Source: Occultella glacieicola (lineage in GTDB: Bacteria > Actinomycetota > Actinomycetes > Actinomycetales > Beutenbergiaceae). From it: DNA of 64,000 nucleotides. The first letter of the stretch is position 1. Each line of letters starts with the position of its first letter. Below the pieces are notes generated by a model. It was given only the letters and a program-made list of their open reading frames with translations. It had not been told where the DNA came from and made no database searches. The stretch spans positions 455,770 to 519,769 of the forward strand of contig NZ_SMNA01000004.1 in assembly GCF_004353825.1 (NCBI RefSeq). The letters are read 5' to 3'. Positions 52,453 to 61,418 of this stretch are shown one piece after another. The position numbers and the translations under genes were made by a program.

Positions 52453-53354
52453 CCACCCTCGCCCCGGCCCGTCACCTGCCGCAGACGTCCGCTCCGGCGC
52501 CGCAGCGGCGGCGCACCGGCGGTGCCCGCCGGTTCCTCGCCCGGCTCCCGATCCGGCTGCTCGTGGTGGCGATCGTCGCCATCGAGGTGCTGCCGATGAT
52601 CTGGATGCTGCTCAGCTCGTTCAAGACCCAGAACGAGTTCGTCACCGGGTCGGTGTGGGCGCTGCCGAGCTCGTGGGACTTCGGCAACTACATCGAGGCC
52701 TGGGTCACCGGGGACTTCGCCTCGAACGTGCGGAACTCGATCATCGCCACCGTGCCGGCCCTGTTCTTCCTCCTGCTGTTCGGGGTGGCGGCTGGGTTCG
52801 CGCTCGAGGTGATGGTCTGGAAGGGCCGCTCGACGATCCTGCTGATGTTCGTGGCCGGCATCATGATCCCCGGGCAGATGCTGCTCGTGCCGCTGTTCAT
52901 CACCTACTTCAACCTGGGCCTGACCCAGACGATCTGGCCGCTGATCCTCACCTACATCGCGATGGGGCTGCCGCTGACCGTGTTCATGATGGCCGCGTAC
53001 TTCCGGGCCATCCCACGGGAGGTCTTCGAGGCCGCGACGATCGACGGCGCCGGGATGATCCGCTCGTTCTGGCTGATCGGGCTACCGATGATCTCCAACG
53101 CGATCCTGACCATCGGCCTGGTCCAGTTCTTCTCGATCTGGAACGACCTGCTCGTGGCGCTGACGTTCGTCACGAACCGGGATCTGGCCACCATCCAGGT
53201 GGGCCTGCTGAACTTCAGCGGCGAGTACGGTGCGATGCAGTACGGTCCGTTGTTCGCCGCGATCTGCCTGAACGTGTTCGGCACGCTCGCGGTGTTCCTG
53301 TTCCTCAGCAAGAAGATCATGGCGGGGATGGCTTCCGGTGCGCTCAAGGGCTGA
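52449..53354 (+). CDS. ABC sugar permease, MalG-like
   Basis: The 301-residue permease has an N-terminal basic segment, about six helices and the EAA loop EAATIDGAGMIRSFWLIGLP. It completes the importer. Its 3' end overlaps the longest start of the aldo/keto reductase gene. Confidence 0.9.
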   Translation: MTTLAPARHLPQTSAPAPQRRRTGGARRFLARLPIRLLVVAIVAIEVLPMIWMLLSSFKTQNEFVTGSVWALPSSWDFGNYIEAWVTGDFASNVRNSIIATVPALFFLLLFGVAAGFALEVMVWKGRSTILLMFVAGIMIPGQMLLVPLFITYFNLGLTQTIWPLILTYIAMGLPLTVFMMAAYFRAIPREVFEAATIDGAGMIRSFWLIGLPMISNAILTIGLVQFFSIWNDLLVALTFVTNRDLATIQVGLLNFSGEYGAMQYGPLFAAICLNVFGTLAVFLFLSKKIMAGMASGALKG

Positions 53355-54258
53355 CACACTCCTGACCCCGTCCCCGGTGACGCTCGGCACGTCCGGTCTC
53401 GGGCACGGGGCCGACGCCGCCGCCGACGCCGCAGACGTCGCTGCGGCCAGGGCCCTGCTCACCGGCGGTCACACCCTGATCGACACCGCGAACATGTACG
53501 GCGGCGGCCGCTCCGAGGTGATCCTCGGCCGGGCCATCGCCGAACTCGGCGGGGTCCCCGCCGGCGTGCAGGTGATCTCCAAGGCGGACCGGGACCTGGC
53601 CACCGGCACGTTCGACCGGGACCGGGTGCTCCGCTCGTTCGAGGAGTCCACCGCCAGGCTCGGCCTGGACACGCTGCCCCTGTATCAGTTGCACGACCAG
53701 TACACGATCACGTTCGCCGAGGCCATGGGGCCAGGCGGTGCCGTGCAGGCGCTCGTCGAGCTGCGCGAGCAGGGCGCCGTCGGAGCCATCGGCGTGGCCG
53801 CCGGCCCGACGGCGATGCTCGCCGACTACGTCCGCACCGGTGTGTTCGAGGTACTCCTGACCCACAACCGGTACACGCTCGTCGACCGCTCCGCGGCCGG
53901 CCTGATCGCCGAGGCCGCCGAGCGCGGCATGACCGTGTTCAACGCCGCCCCGTTCGGGGGCGGACTGCTCGCCGCCGGTGCCCGCCCCGGCGCGACGTAC
54001 GCCTACCGGGCCGCGCCGGACGCGTTGCTGGCCTGGGTGACCCGGCTCGAGGAACTCTGCGCCGGGTTCGGGGTGCCCGTGGCCGCCGTCGCCCTGCACT
54101 TCTCCGCTCGCAACCCCCGCGTCGCCTCGACCGTGGTGGGCGTGCGCTCACCCGAGCGCCTCGCGCAGACGGACGCCCTGCTCGCCACCGAGGTGCCCGA
54201 GGAACTCTGGGCCGAGATCGACCGACTCGGCACCCCGCCGTCGACCCTGGACGACTGA
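53338..54258 (+). CDS. aldo/keto reductase, aldose dehydrogenase-like
   Basis: The 306-residue TIM-barrel reductase has catalytic Tyr in DTANMYGGGRSEVILG, Lys in SKADRD and His in LYQLHDQ, with NADP-binding near the C terminus (STVVGVRSPERLAQ). The start VTLGTSGLGHG resembles D-threo-aldose/L-fucose dehydrogenases. The start codon is uncertain: GTG 53338 overlaps the permease end by 17 bases, and GTG 53377 is also possible. It would oxidise a sugar freed by the neighbouring GH2 or GH78 enzymes. Confidence 0.82.
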   Translation: MRSRADTLLTPSPVTLGTSGLGHGADAAADAADVAAARALLTGGHTLIDTANMYGGGRSEVILGRAIAELGGVPAGVQVISKADRDLATGTFDRDRVLRSFEESTARLGLDTLPLYQLHDQYTITFAEAMGPGGAVQALVELREQGAVGAIGVAAGPTAMLADYVRTGVFEVLLTHNRYTLVDRSAAGLIAEAAERGMTVFNAAPFGGGLLAAGARPGATYAYRAAPDALLAWVTRLEELCAGFGVPVAAVALHFSARNPRVASTVVGVRSPERLAQTDALLATEVPEELWAEIDRLGTPPSTLDD

Positions 54259-54262
54259 ACCC

Positions 54263-57200
54263 ATGCAGACCACCACCGGCGCCGCCCGCGCCGCTGCCCC
54301 GACCGTGCCCGCCGCCGACCCGGCTGGGTCGCGCGTGCTCCCGTACCACGACGATCCGGTGCCCGGTGCGGGCCGGCGCCGACCCCGCGCGCAGTTCGCC
54401 TCGGACGCCGCGAGCCTGAGCCTGAACGGTGACTGGGCCTTCACCCTCGCCCCGACCGCCGCCGGGACCGGAACGGCACTGCCCGACCCGGACCTGGACG
54501 ACTCCGGCTGGGGCCGCATCGACGTGCCCTCGCACTGGGTGCTGCGCGGGCACGGCGACCCGCTCTACACGAACACCGCGTACCCGTTCCCGATCGACCC
54601 GCCGCACACCCCGACGGCGAACCCCACCGGGGACTACCGGCGCACCTTCACGCTGCCCGCCGGGTGGCGCGCCGAGGGCACCGTGCTGCGGTTCCAGGGT
54701 GTCGACTCCTGTGCCGCGGTGTGGCTCAACGGGGTGGAGCTCGGGCACTCCAAGGGCAGCCGGCTGCCGTTCGAGTTCGACGCCGGCGCCGCCCTGCGGC
54801 CGGGTCGCAACGTCCTCGCCGTGCGGGTGCACCGGTGGTCCTCGGGCAGCTACCTCGAGGACCAGGACATGTGGTGGCTGCCCGGGATCTTCCGGGACGT
54901 GGAGCTGCTCGAGCGGCCCGCCGGTGCCCCGGACGACGTGTACGTGCACGCCGACTACGACCACCACACCGGAGCCGGCACCCTGCGGGTCGAGGCCACC
55001 GACGCCGTCGGCGTGGCGGTCGAGGCCCTGGTGGACGTCCCCGAGCTCGGGGTGAGGAACCTGCCCGCCGGCACCGCGGTCACGGTCGAGGGCGTGCAGC
55101 CGTGGAGCGCCGAGGTGCCCCGCCTGTACGCCGGCACGCTGCGCGCCGGCGCGGAGACCGTGGACCTGGCGATCGGGTTCCGCACGGTCAGCGTGGCCGG
55201 AGGCGTGCTGCGCGTGAACGGTGTGCGGGTGCACCTGCGCGGGGTGAACCGGCACGAGCACGACCCGGACCACGGTCGGGCCCTGAGCCTCGAGACGATG
55301 CGGACCGACATCCTCATGATGAAGGCGCACAACATCAACGCCGTGCGCACCTCCCACTACCCCCCGCACCCGGAGTTCCTGCGCCTGTGCGACGAGCTCG
55401 GGCTGTGGGTGGTGGAGGAGTCGGACATCGAGACGCACGGGTTCATCTACGGCGGCTGGGCGGGCAACCCGCCGGACGAACCGGCCTGGACGCCCGCGCT
55501 GCTGGACCGCACCGCCCGGATGGTGGAGCGGGACAAGAACCACCCGTCCGTGATCATCTGGTCCCTCGGGAACGAGAGCGAGGGGGGCCGGGGCTTCGCC
55601 GAGATCGAGGAGTGGTTGCGCGAGCGGGACCCGAGCCGGCCGCTGCACTACGAGCGTGACCGCACCTACGCGCAGTCCGACTTCTACTCGCTCATGTACC
55701 CCTCCCTGGAGGACCTCGCCGCGATCGCCGAGCGCACCGAGGAGACCCCGGAGGCACTCGAGGAGGACGCCGAGGGTGAGCGCCGCCGTCGGGCGTTGCC
55801 GTTCCTGTTGTGCGAGTACGCGCACGCGATGGGCAACGGCCCCGGCTCGCTCGCGGACTACCAGGAGATCCTGGAGTCCTCGGACCGGATGGCCGGCGCG
55901 TTCGTGTGGGAGTGGATCGACCACGGGTTCCACGGCCGCACCCCGGACGGGGTCGAGTACCTGCGCCACGGCGGCGACATCGACTACCGGCCCAACGGCG
56001 GCTCCTACTGCATCGACGGGCTGGTCCGCCCGGACCGGGTGCCCTCGCCGGGACTGCTCGAGCTCGCGAAGGTCCTGGAGCCGGTCCGGTTCGCGATCGA
56101 CTCCGGCACCATCACGGTGCGCAACCACTACGACGTGCTCTCCACCGACCACCTCGACTTCACCTGGGAACTCGCCCGGGACGGCGTTCCGGTCGCGGCC
56201 GGCCGGCTGGACGTGCCGGTGCTGGCGCCCGGGCAGGAGGTCCACCTGGGCCTGCCCGACGGCGCCGCCGGCACCGGTTCGCGCGGCGACGTGGGGGAGA
56301 CCTGGCTGACCGTCTCGGCCCGGCTCGCGCGGGAAACACCGTGGGCCGACGCGGGCCATGAGGTCGGCTGGGGCCAGGCCCGGCTCGCCACGCCGCGACC
56401 CCCGGGGCTTGGGCAGAACGTTGCCGAGCCAGGAGGGCCTGAGGTTCTGCCCCGGGCGGACGGTGCTGCCCCGGCGGGTCAGGGGCAGGTGGTGGTGGGG
56501 TCGGCCGTCCTGGACGCCCGGACCGGGGAGCTCCTCACCCTCGGCGGACTGGAGGTGAGCGGGCTGCGCCTGGACGTCTGGCGCGCGCCCACCGAGAACG
56601 ACAAGGGCCAGGGTGAGCTGAACAACCTCGCGAAGGTGTGGCGCGCGGTCGGGCTGGACCGGATGCTGCACTCGGTGCGCGACGTCGAGGCGGTCGACGG
56701 CGGAACCCGGGTCCGCGCCCGGCTCGCCCCGGCCACGCAGCCGTTCGGGCTCGACGTGGCGTACACCTGGACGGTGGCGGCCGCCCCGGTCCCGGCTGCG
56801 GGCCCGGCCGCGACCCTGACCGTGGACATCGCACCGTACGGCCCGTGGCACGAGACCCCGTACGGCAAGCACGAGGTGACCCTGCCCCGGCTCGGTGTGC
56901 GGCTCGGCCTGCCCGCGGCGCTGGCCCGGGCGACCTGGTTCGGGCCGGGGCCGGGGGAGTCGTACGTGGATTCCCGCGCCGCCGCGAGGGTGGGCCGGTA
57001 CTTCTCGACCGTCGACGACCTCGGCTTCGAGTACGTGGTGCCCCAGGAGACCGGCAACCGTCACCTCGCTCGCTGGCTCGAACTCACCGGCGCCGGCACC
57101 CCCGGGCTGCGCGTGGACGGCTCCCCGACGTTCGACTTCACCGCCCGGCGCTGGTCCACGGAGGCCCTGGTCGCCGCGCGGCATCCGCACGACCTGCGCC

Positions 57201-57358
57201 CCGAGGACCGCCTGTACCTGCACCTCGACCTGGCCCAGCACGGACTCGGCAGCTCGTCCTGCGGGCCCGCCACGCCCGACCGGTACCGGATCCACCCCGA
57301 GCCCACCCGGTTCTCGCTGACGTTCAGCGTCCCGACCCAGAAGGAGCAGCAGCCATGA
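54263..57358 (+). CDS. GH2 beta-galactosidase, LacZ-like
   Basis: The 1031-residue enzyme follows the LacZ plan: N-terminal sugar-binding jelly roll (LNGDWAFTL, WLNGVELGHSKGSRLPFEFD), Ig-like domains, TIM barrel with NRHEHDPDHGRAL, acid/base Glu438 in SLGNESEGG, nucleophile Glu518 in LLCEYAHAMGNGPG, and a C-terminal beta-sandwich (YGKHEVTLPRLG). It hydrolyses beta-galactosides inside the cell; no signal peptide is present. It starts 4 bases after the reductase stop. The GH78 start overlaps its stop by four bases. Confidence 0.93.
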   Translation: MQTTTGAARAAAPTVPAADPAGSRVLPYHDDPVPGAGRRRPRAQFASDAASLSLNGDWAFTLAPTAAGTGTALPDPDLDDSGWGRIDVPSHWVLRGHGDPLYTNTAYPFPIDPPHTPTANPTGDYRRTFTLPAGWRAEGTVLRFQGVDSCAAVWLNGVELGHSKGSRLPFEFDAGAALRPGRNVLAVRVHRWSSGSYLEDQDMWWLPGIFRDVELLERPAGAPDDVYVHADYDHHTGAGTLRVEATDAVGVAVEALVDVPELGVRNLPAGTAVTVEGVQPWSAEVPRLYAGTLRAGAETVDLAIGFRTVSVAGGVLRVNGVRVHLRGVNRHEHDPDHGRALSLETMRTDILMMKAHNINAVRTSHYPPHPEFLRLCDELGLWVVEESDIETHGFIYGGWAGNPPDEPAWTPALLDRTARMVERDKNHPSVIIWSLGNESEGGRGFAEIEEWLRERDPSRPLHYERDRTYAQSDFYSLMYPSLEDLAAIAERTEETPEALEEDAEGERRRRALPFLLCEYAHAMGNGPGSLADYQEILESSDRMAGAFVWEWIDHGFHGRTPDGVEYLRHGGDIDYRPNGGSYCIDGLVRPDRVPSPGLLELAKVLEPVRFAIDSGTITVRNHYDVLSTDHLDFTWELARDGVPVAAGRLDVPVLAPGQEVHLGLPDGAAGTGSRGDVGETWLTVSARLARETPWADAGHEVGWGQARLATPRPPGLGQNVAEPGGPEVLPRADGAAPAGQGQVVVGSAVLDARTGELLTLGGLEVSGLRLDVWRAPTENDKGQGELNNLAKVWRAVGLDRMLHSVRDVEAVDGGTRVRARLAPATQPFGLDVAYTWTVAAAPVPAAGPAATLTVDIAPYGPWHETPYGKHEVTLPRLGVRLGLPAALARATWFGPGPGESYVDSRAAARVGRYFSTVDDLGFEYVVPQETGNRHLARWLELTGAGTPGLRVDGSPTFDFTARRWSTEALVAARHPHDLRPEDRLYLHLDLAQHGLGSSSCGPATPDRYRIHPEPTRFSLTFSVPTQKEQQP

Positions 57359-60108
57359 CGTCCGCCGACCAGCCCGAGACCACCGGAGCCCTGGAGCCCT
57401 ACGCGCTGCGCGTCGAGCACCTCGAGAACCCGATCGGACTCGACGAGCCGCGGCCCCGGTTCGCCTGGCGGCTGCGCACGAGCGAGCACGGCCGGGGCCA
57501 GGGCGCCTACCGCATCGTCGTCACCGGCCGCCGCGGCGAGCTCGCGTGGGACAGCGGCCGGGTCGAGTCCGCCGACCAGTTCGAGATCGGCTACGCTGGC
57601 GCCGCGCTGCGTCCGAACAGCGGCTACTCCTGGACCGTGCAGGTCTGGGACACACACGGCGCCGCCGGCGCGGGCGAGAGCGCCACCTTCGAGACCGGTC
57701 GGCTCGGGCGGCCGTGGGTCGCTCGCTGGATCGGTCGCGACCGTCGGGACCGGGCCGCGTTCCTGGCGCCGGCCGACGACGACCTCACCTGGAACACCCG
57801 CGGCCTGCCGGCGCCGTCGTTGCTGCGCACCACGTTCGAGACCCAGCGCGCCGTGACCACGGCCCGCCTGCAGATCACCGCCCGCGGTCTGTACGAGGCC
57901 CGCATCAACGGTGAACTGGTCCACGACACCGCGCTCAACCCGGGCTGGACCGACTACCAGCGCCGGATCTTCTACCAGACCTACGACGTCACCGACGCCG
58001 TGCGGACCGGCGCGAACGCCATCGGGGTGGTCCTCGCGGACGGCTGGTGGAGCGGCTTCGTCGGCTACGACGCCCGCAACGCCGGCCGGCTCTACGGCGA
58101 CGCGCCGGCGCTGCTCGCCGAGCTGCACCTGACCCTCGCCGACGGCTCCACCCAGGTGATCCGCACCGACGAGACCTGGCGCGAGTCCGCCGGGGAGTGG
58201 CTGCACGCCGACCTGCTCATGGGGGAGGGCGTCGACGCCCGCCGGCGCCCGGAGGGCTGGGACGCCCCGGGCTTCGACGACGCGCACTGGCGCCGGGCCC
58301 GGGCCCTCGGCGACGACACCGCGAACGTCACCGGGGCCACCGCCCCGCCGATCCGCACGGTCGCCGAGGTGGCGCCGGTGAGCGTGCGGACCGACGCCGA
58401 CGGCGGCGCCGTGATCGACTTCGGCCAGAACCTCGTGGGCCACCTGCGCCTACGGATCCGGGGCGCCGCCGTCGGGCAGTTCCTCGAACTGACCCACGCC
58501 GAGACGCTCGACGCCGACGGCAACCTGTACCGGGAGAACCTGCGCCGCGCGGAGGCGCGTGACCTCTACTACGCCCGCGGCGACGCCGAGGAGACGTTCG
58601 AGCCCCGGTTCACGTTCCACGGCTTCCGGTACGCCCGGATCGCCGGGCTCGGCGCCGACCTGGACCCGGCGGACGTGCGGGCGGTGGTGCTCAGCAGCGA
58701 CCTCGAGGAGGTCGGCAGCTTCGACTGCGACAACCCCGACGTGCTGCAGATCGTGTCCAACACCCGGTGGAGCCAGCGCGGGAACTTCCTGTCCGTGCCC
58801 ACCGACTGCCCGCAGCGCGACGAGCGGCTCGGCTGGCTCGCCGATGCGCAGGTGTTCGCGCCCACGGCCGCTCGGGCCAGCGACGTGTCCGCGTTCTTCG
58901 CGACCTGGATGGTGGACGTGGTCTCCGGGCAGAGCCCGGACGGCGCGTTCGGTGACATCGCCCCCGCCGGCCCGTGGATGGGCGAGGGCGCGCCCGCCTG
59001 GGGCGACGCCGGCGTGATCATCCCGATGATGCTGTTCGACACCTACGGCGACCGGCGCCAGCTCGAACGGTCCTACCCGGCGATGGTGCGCTGGATCGAG
59101 CACGTCCGCGGCGCGAACCCGGACCTGCTCTGGCGCCGACGGGTCGGTTCCAACTACGGCGACTGGCTGCACACCGGCCCCGAGACGGCCCGGGACGTGC
59201 TCGCCACCGCGTACTTCGCGAACTCGACCTCGCTCGTGGCCCGGGCAGCCGCCGTCCTCGGCCGCCCCGACGACGAACTGGCGTACACCGCGCTCGCCCA
59301 GCAGATCCGGGACGCCTTCGTCGCCGAGTTCGTGCGCGAGGGGAGCATCACCTCCGACACCCAGACCTGCTACCTGCTCGCCCTCGATTACGACCTGCTC
59401 CCGCCGGACCAGGTCCCGGGCGCCGTCGACAGGCTCGTGGCGCTGGTCCGTGAGGCCGGGAACCGGCTCACCACCGGGTTCGTGGGCGTCTCGAAGATCT
59501 GCCGGGTGCTCAGCGCCCACGGCCACGACGACCTCGCCCAGGCGCTGCTGGTCCAGGAGGAGTACCCGAGCTGGCTGTTCCCGATCCGGCAGGGCGCCAC
59601 CACGATCTGGGAGCGCTGGGACGGGTGGACCCCCGAGGGTGGGTTCCAGTCCGCGAACATGAACTCCTTCAACCACTACAGCCTCGGCGCCGTGGTCGAC
59701 TGGATCTACGCGACCCTCGGCGGCATCGACCGGGCACCCGGTTCGGTCGCCTACCGCGAGGTCCTCGTGCGGCCCCGCCCGGGCGCCGGCGTGAGCCGCG
59801 CGTCCGCGACCCAGGAGACCCCGCTCGGTCGGGTCGCGACCTCGTGGGAGCTCGTCGACGGCCGGTTCAGCCTGGACGTGGAGCTCCCGCCGGGAGCCCG
59901 CGGCGTGCTCTCCCTCCCGACGGCGGAACTCGCCTCGGTCTCCGACGGTTCCGGCGGCGCCGTGGCCGGGGCGGCCTCGGTCGGCCCGCACGGGGAGGTC
60001 GAGCTGCGGGTGCCCGGCGGGCGGCACAGGCTGGTGGTGGACGGGGTGGTCGTGGACGGGGTGGTCGTGGACGGGGCCGCCGCGGGTCTGGTGATGCACT
60101 CCGCGTAG
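57355..60108 (+). CDS. GH78 alpha-L-rhamnosidase
   Basis: The 917-residue enzyme has N-terminal beta domains (LEPYALRVEHLENPIGLDEPRPRFAW), DFGQNLVGHLRLRI, and the (alpha/alpha)6 catalytic domain. Within that, DCPQRDERLGW (484-492) supplies the general acid and TTIWERWDGW with Glu753 supplies the base region. ATG overlaps the GH2 stop. It removes terminal alpha-L-rhamnose from oligosaccharides. The last residues contain three 12-base repeats encoding VVVDG, probably slippage. It acts in the cytoplasm. Confidence 0.93.
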   Translation: MTSADQPETTGALEPYALRVEHLENPIGLDEPRPRFAWRLRTSEHGRGQGAYRIVVTGRRGELAWDSGRVESADQFEIGYAGAALRPNSGYSWTVQVWDTHGAAGAGESATFETGRLGRPWVARWIGRDRRDRAAFLAPADDDLTWNTRGLPAPSLLRTTFETQRAVTTARLQITARGLYEARINGELVHDTALNPGWTDYQRRIFYQTYDVTDAVRTGANAIGVVLADGWWSGFVGYDARNAGRLYGDAPALLAELHLTLADGSTQVIRTDETWRESAGEWLHADLLMGEGVDARRRPEGWDAPGFDDAHWRRARALGDDTANVTGATAPPIRTVAEVAPVSVRTDADGGAVIDFGQNLVGHLRLRIRGAAVGQFLELTHAETLDADGNLYRENLRRAEARDLYYARGDAEETFEPRFTFHGFRYARIAGLGADLDPADVRAVVLSSDLEEVGSFDCDNPDVLQIVSNTRWSQRGNFLSVPTDCPQRDERLGWLADAQVFAPTAARASDVSAFFATWMVDVVSGQSPDGAFGDIAPAGPWMGEGAPAWGDAGVIIPMMLFDTYGDRRQLERSYPAMVRWIEHVRGANPDLLWRRRVGSNYGDWLHTGPETARDVLATAYFANSTSLVARAAAVLGRPDDELAYTALAQQIRDAFVAEFVREGSITSDTQTCYLLALDYDLLPPDQVPGAVDRLVALVREAGNRLTTGFVGVSKICRVLSAHGHDDLAQALLVQEEYPSWLFPIRQGATTIWERWDGWTPEGGFQSANMNSFNHYSLGAVVDWIYATLGGIDRAPGSVAYREVLVRPRPGAGVSRASATQETPLGRVATSWELVDGRFSLDVELPPGARGVLSLPTAELASVSDGSGGAVAGAASVGPHGEVELRVPGGRHRLVVDGVVVDGVVVDGAAAGLVMHSA

Positions 60109-60206
60109 TTCTCGGGTGCGATGGATGTCGAGAACGTTCGGTCGGCTCCGTCTCCGGGGTACGAGGCACCGAACGGGCCCCGACCACACCGAAGGAGTGA
60201 CCCATC

Positions 60207-60728
60207 GTGGAACCCAACGAGATCGCCGAGATCCTGAACCGCCCGCTGAGCCAGGAGCTCCTGGCCCGTGACCTGCTCCGGATGGCCTACGTCGCGAAGG
60301 ACGGCACGCCGCGGAACATCCCGGTCGGATTCGCCTGGAACGGGACCGAGATCGTCGTCTGCACCCCCACGAACGCGGCGAAACTGGTGTCCCTGCGGCA
60401 CAACCCCGCGGTGGCGCTGACGATCGACACCGAGGTGCACCCGCCGAAGATCCTGTTCATCCGCGGCCGGGCCGAGCTGGACGAGGTGGAGGGCATCCCG
60501 GAGGAGTACCTCGAGATGAACGGCAGCTACCGGATGACCCCGGAGCAGCGGGTCGAGTGGGAGGCCGGGGTGCGAGACCTCTACGACCGGATGGTCCGGA
60601 TCGTCATCACCCCGACCTGGGCCAAGCTCATCGACTTCGAGACCACCCTGCCGAGCGCCGTCGAGGAGCTGATCCAGCGGCAGGCCGAGCGGCAGGGCGC
60701 CTCGAACCAGCCGCGCGCCGCCGACTAG
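60207..60728 (+). CDS. PPOX/pyridoxamine-5'-phosphate-oxidase-like protein
   Basis: The 173-residue beta-barrel protein matches flavin-binding PPOX proteins: LARDLLRMAYVAKDGTPRNIPVGFAWNGTEIVVCTP then KLVSLRHNPAVALTID and KILFIRGRAELDEV. Such proteins bind FMN, F420 or heme, and the substrate here is unknown. GTG follows GAAGGAG. Its stop TAG shares the palindromic CTAG with the stop of the convergent racemase. Confidence 0.85.
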   Translation: MEPNEIAEILNRPLSQELLARDLLRMAYVAKDGTPRNIPVGFAWNGTEIVVCTPTNAAKLVSLRHNPAVALTIDTEVHPPKILFIRGRAELDEVEGIPEEYLEMNGSYRMTPEQRVEWEAGVRDLYDRMVRIVITPTWAKLIDFETTLPSAVEELIQRQAERQGASNQPRAAD

Positions 60729-61375
60729 CCGCGCGCCAGTACCTCGGCGGCCCGGCGGACACCGAGCTCCGGGCTGGTCAGGACCGGCACGTCCACGCTC
60801 ACCGTCGCGGCCGCCCCGGCCATCGAGGCCTGGGCCAGCACCACCACGTCCGCCTGCGCGGCCCACTCGACGATCGCGGCGCCGACCAGTTCGTCGTGGC
60901 GGGCCCGGTCACCACCGGAGACCGCCTCGAACGCGCCCGCCACGATCACCTCGTGCAGTTCCGGCGACCGCGCGGCCAGCTCGGCGCGCTCACGCAGCAG
61001 GGCCGCCGTGGGGGCCAGCGTGGTGGGCAGCGTCGCGATCACGGCGATCCGCGCCCCGGCACCGATCGCCTCGTCCGCCATCGCCTCGTCGATGCGCAGC
61101 ACCGGCACGCCGAGCTCGTCGGCCAGGCCGGCCGCGTACCCGGAGATCGAGGAGCAGGAGAACATGATCGCGTCGGCCCCGGCGGCCCGCGCGGCCCGGC
61201 CCAGGTCGAGCAGGCGCTCGCGGACGCCGGTGCCCTCGGCGTCCCGGCCGAGGTCGGCGACGATCTTGTCGTCGAGCAGGTGATGGGCCTCCACCCCCGG
61301 CAGGTGCCTGGCGGCGAGCTCGGCGATCGTCGGGATCACGACGGCGCCGGTGTGGATGAACGAGATTCGGGTCAT
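60725..61375 (-). CDS. aspartate/glutamate racemase-family protein
   Basis: The 216-residue protein has IMFSCSSISGYAAG with the N-terminal catalytic Cys. The position of the second Cys is taken by VVVLAQASMAGAA, so only one of the usual pair is present. This subgroup (Asp/Glu/hydantoin racemase-like) often has altered or unknown activity. It ends the minus operon after GH127 and has a 4-base convergent overlap with the PPOX gene. Confidence 0.82.
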   Translation of the reverse strand: MTRISFIHTGAVVIPTIAELAARHLPGVEAHHLLDDKIVADLGRDAEGTGVRERLLDLGRAARAAGADAIMFSCSSISGYAAGLADELGVPVLRIDEAMADEAIGAGARIAVIATLPTTLAPTAALLRERAELAARSPELHEVIVAGAFEAVSGGDRARHDELVGAAIVEWAAQADVVVLAQASMAGAAATVSVDVPVLTSPELGVRRAAEVLARG

Positions 61376-61418
61376 GGTGGAGCCTCCGTGCTTTCTGGGC
61401 CGTGTCGGGAGGTGCCGG

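Noticed and set aside
53939..57295. A very long minus-strand frame opposite the GH2 gene
   Set aside because: It overlaps a complete LacZ-like enzyme with intact catalytic motifs; composition indicates a shadow frame.
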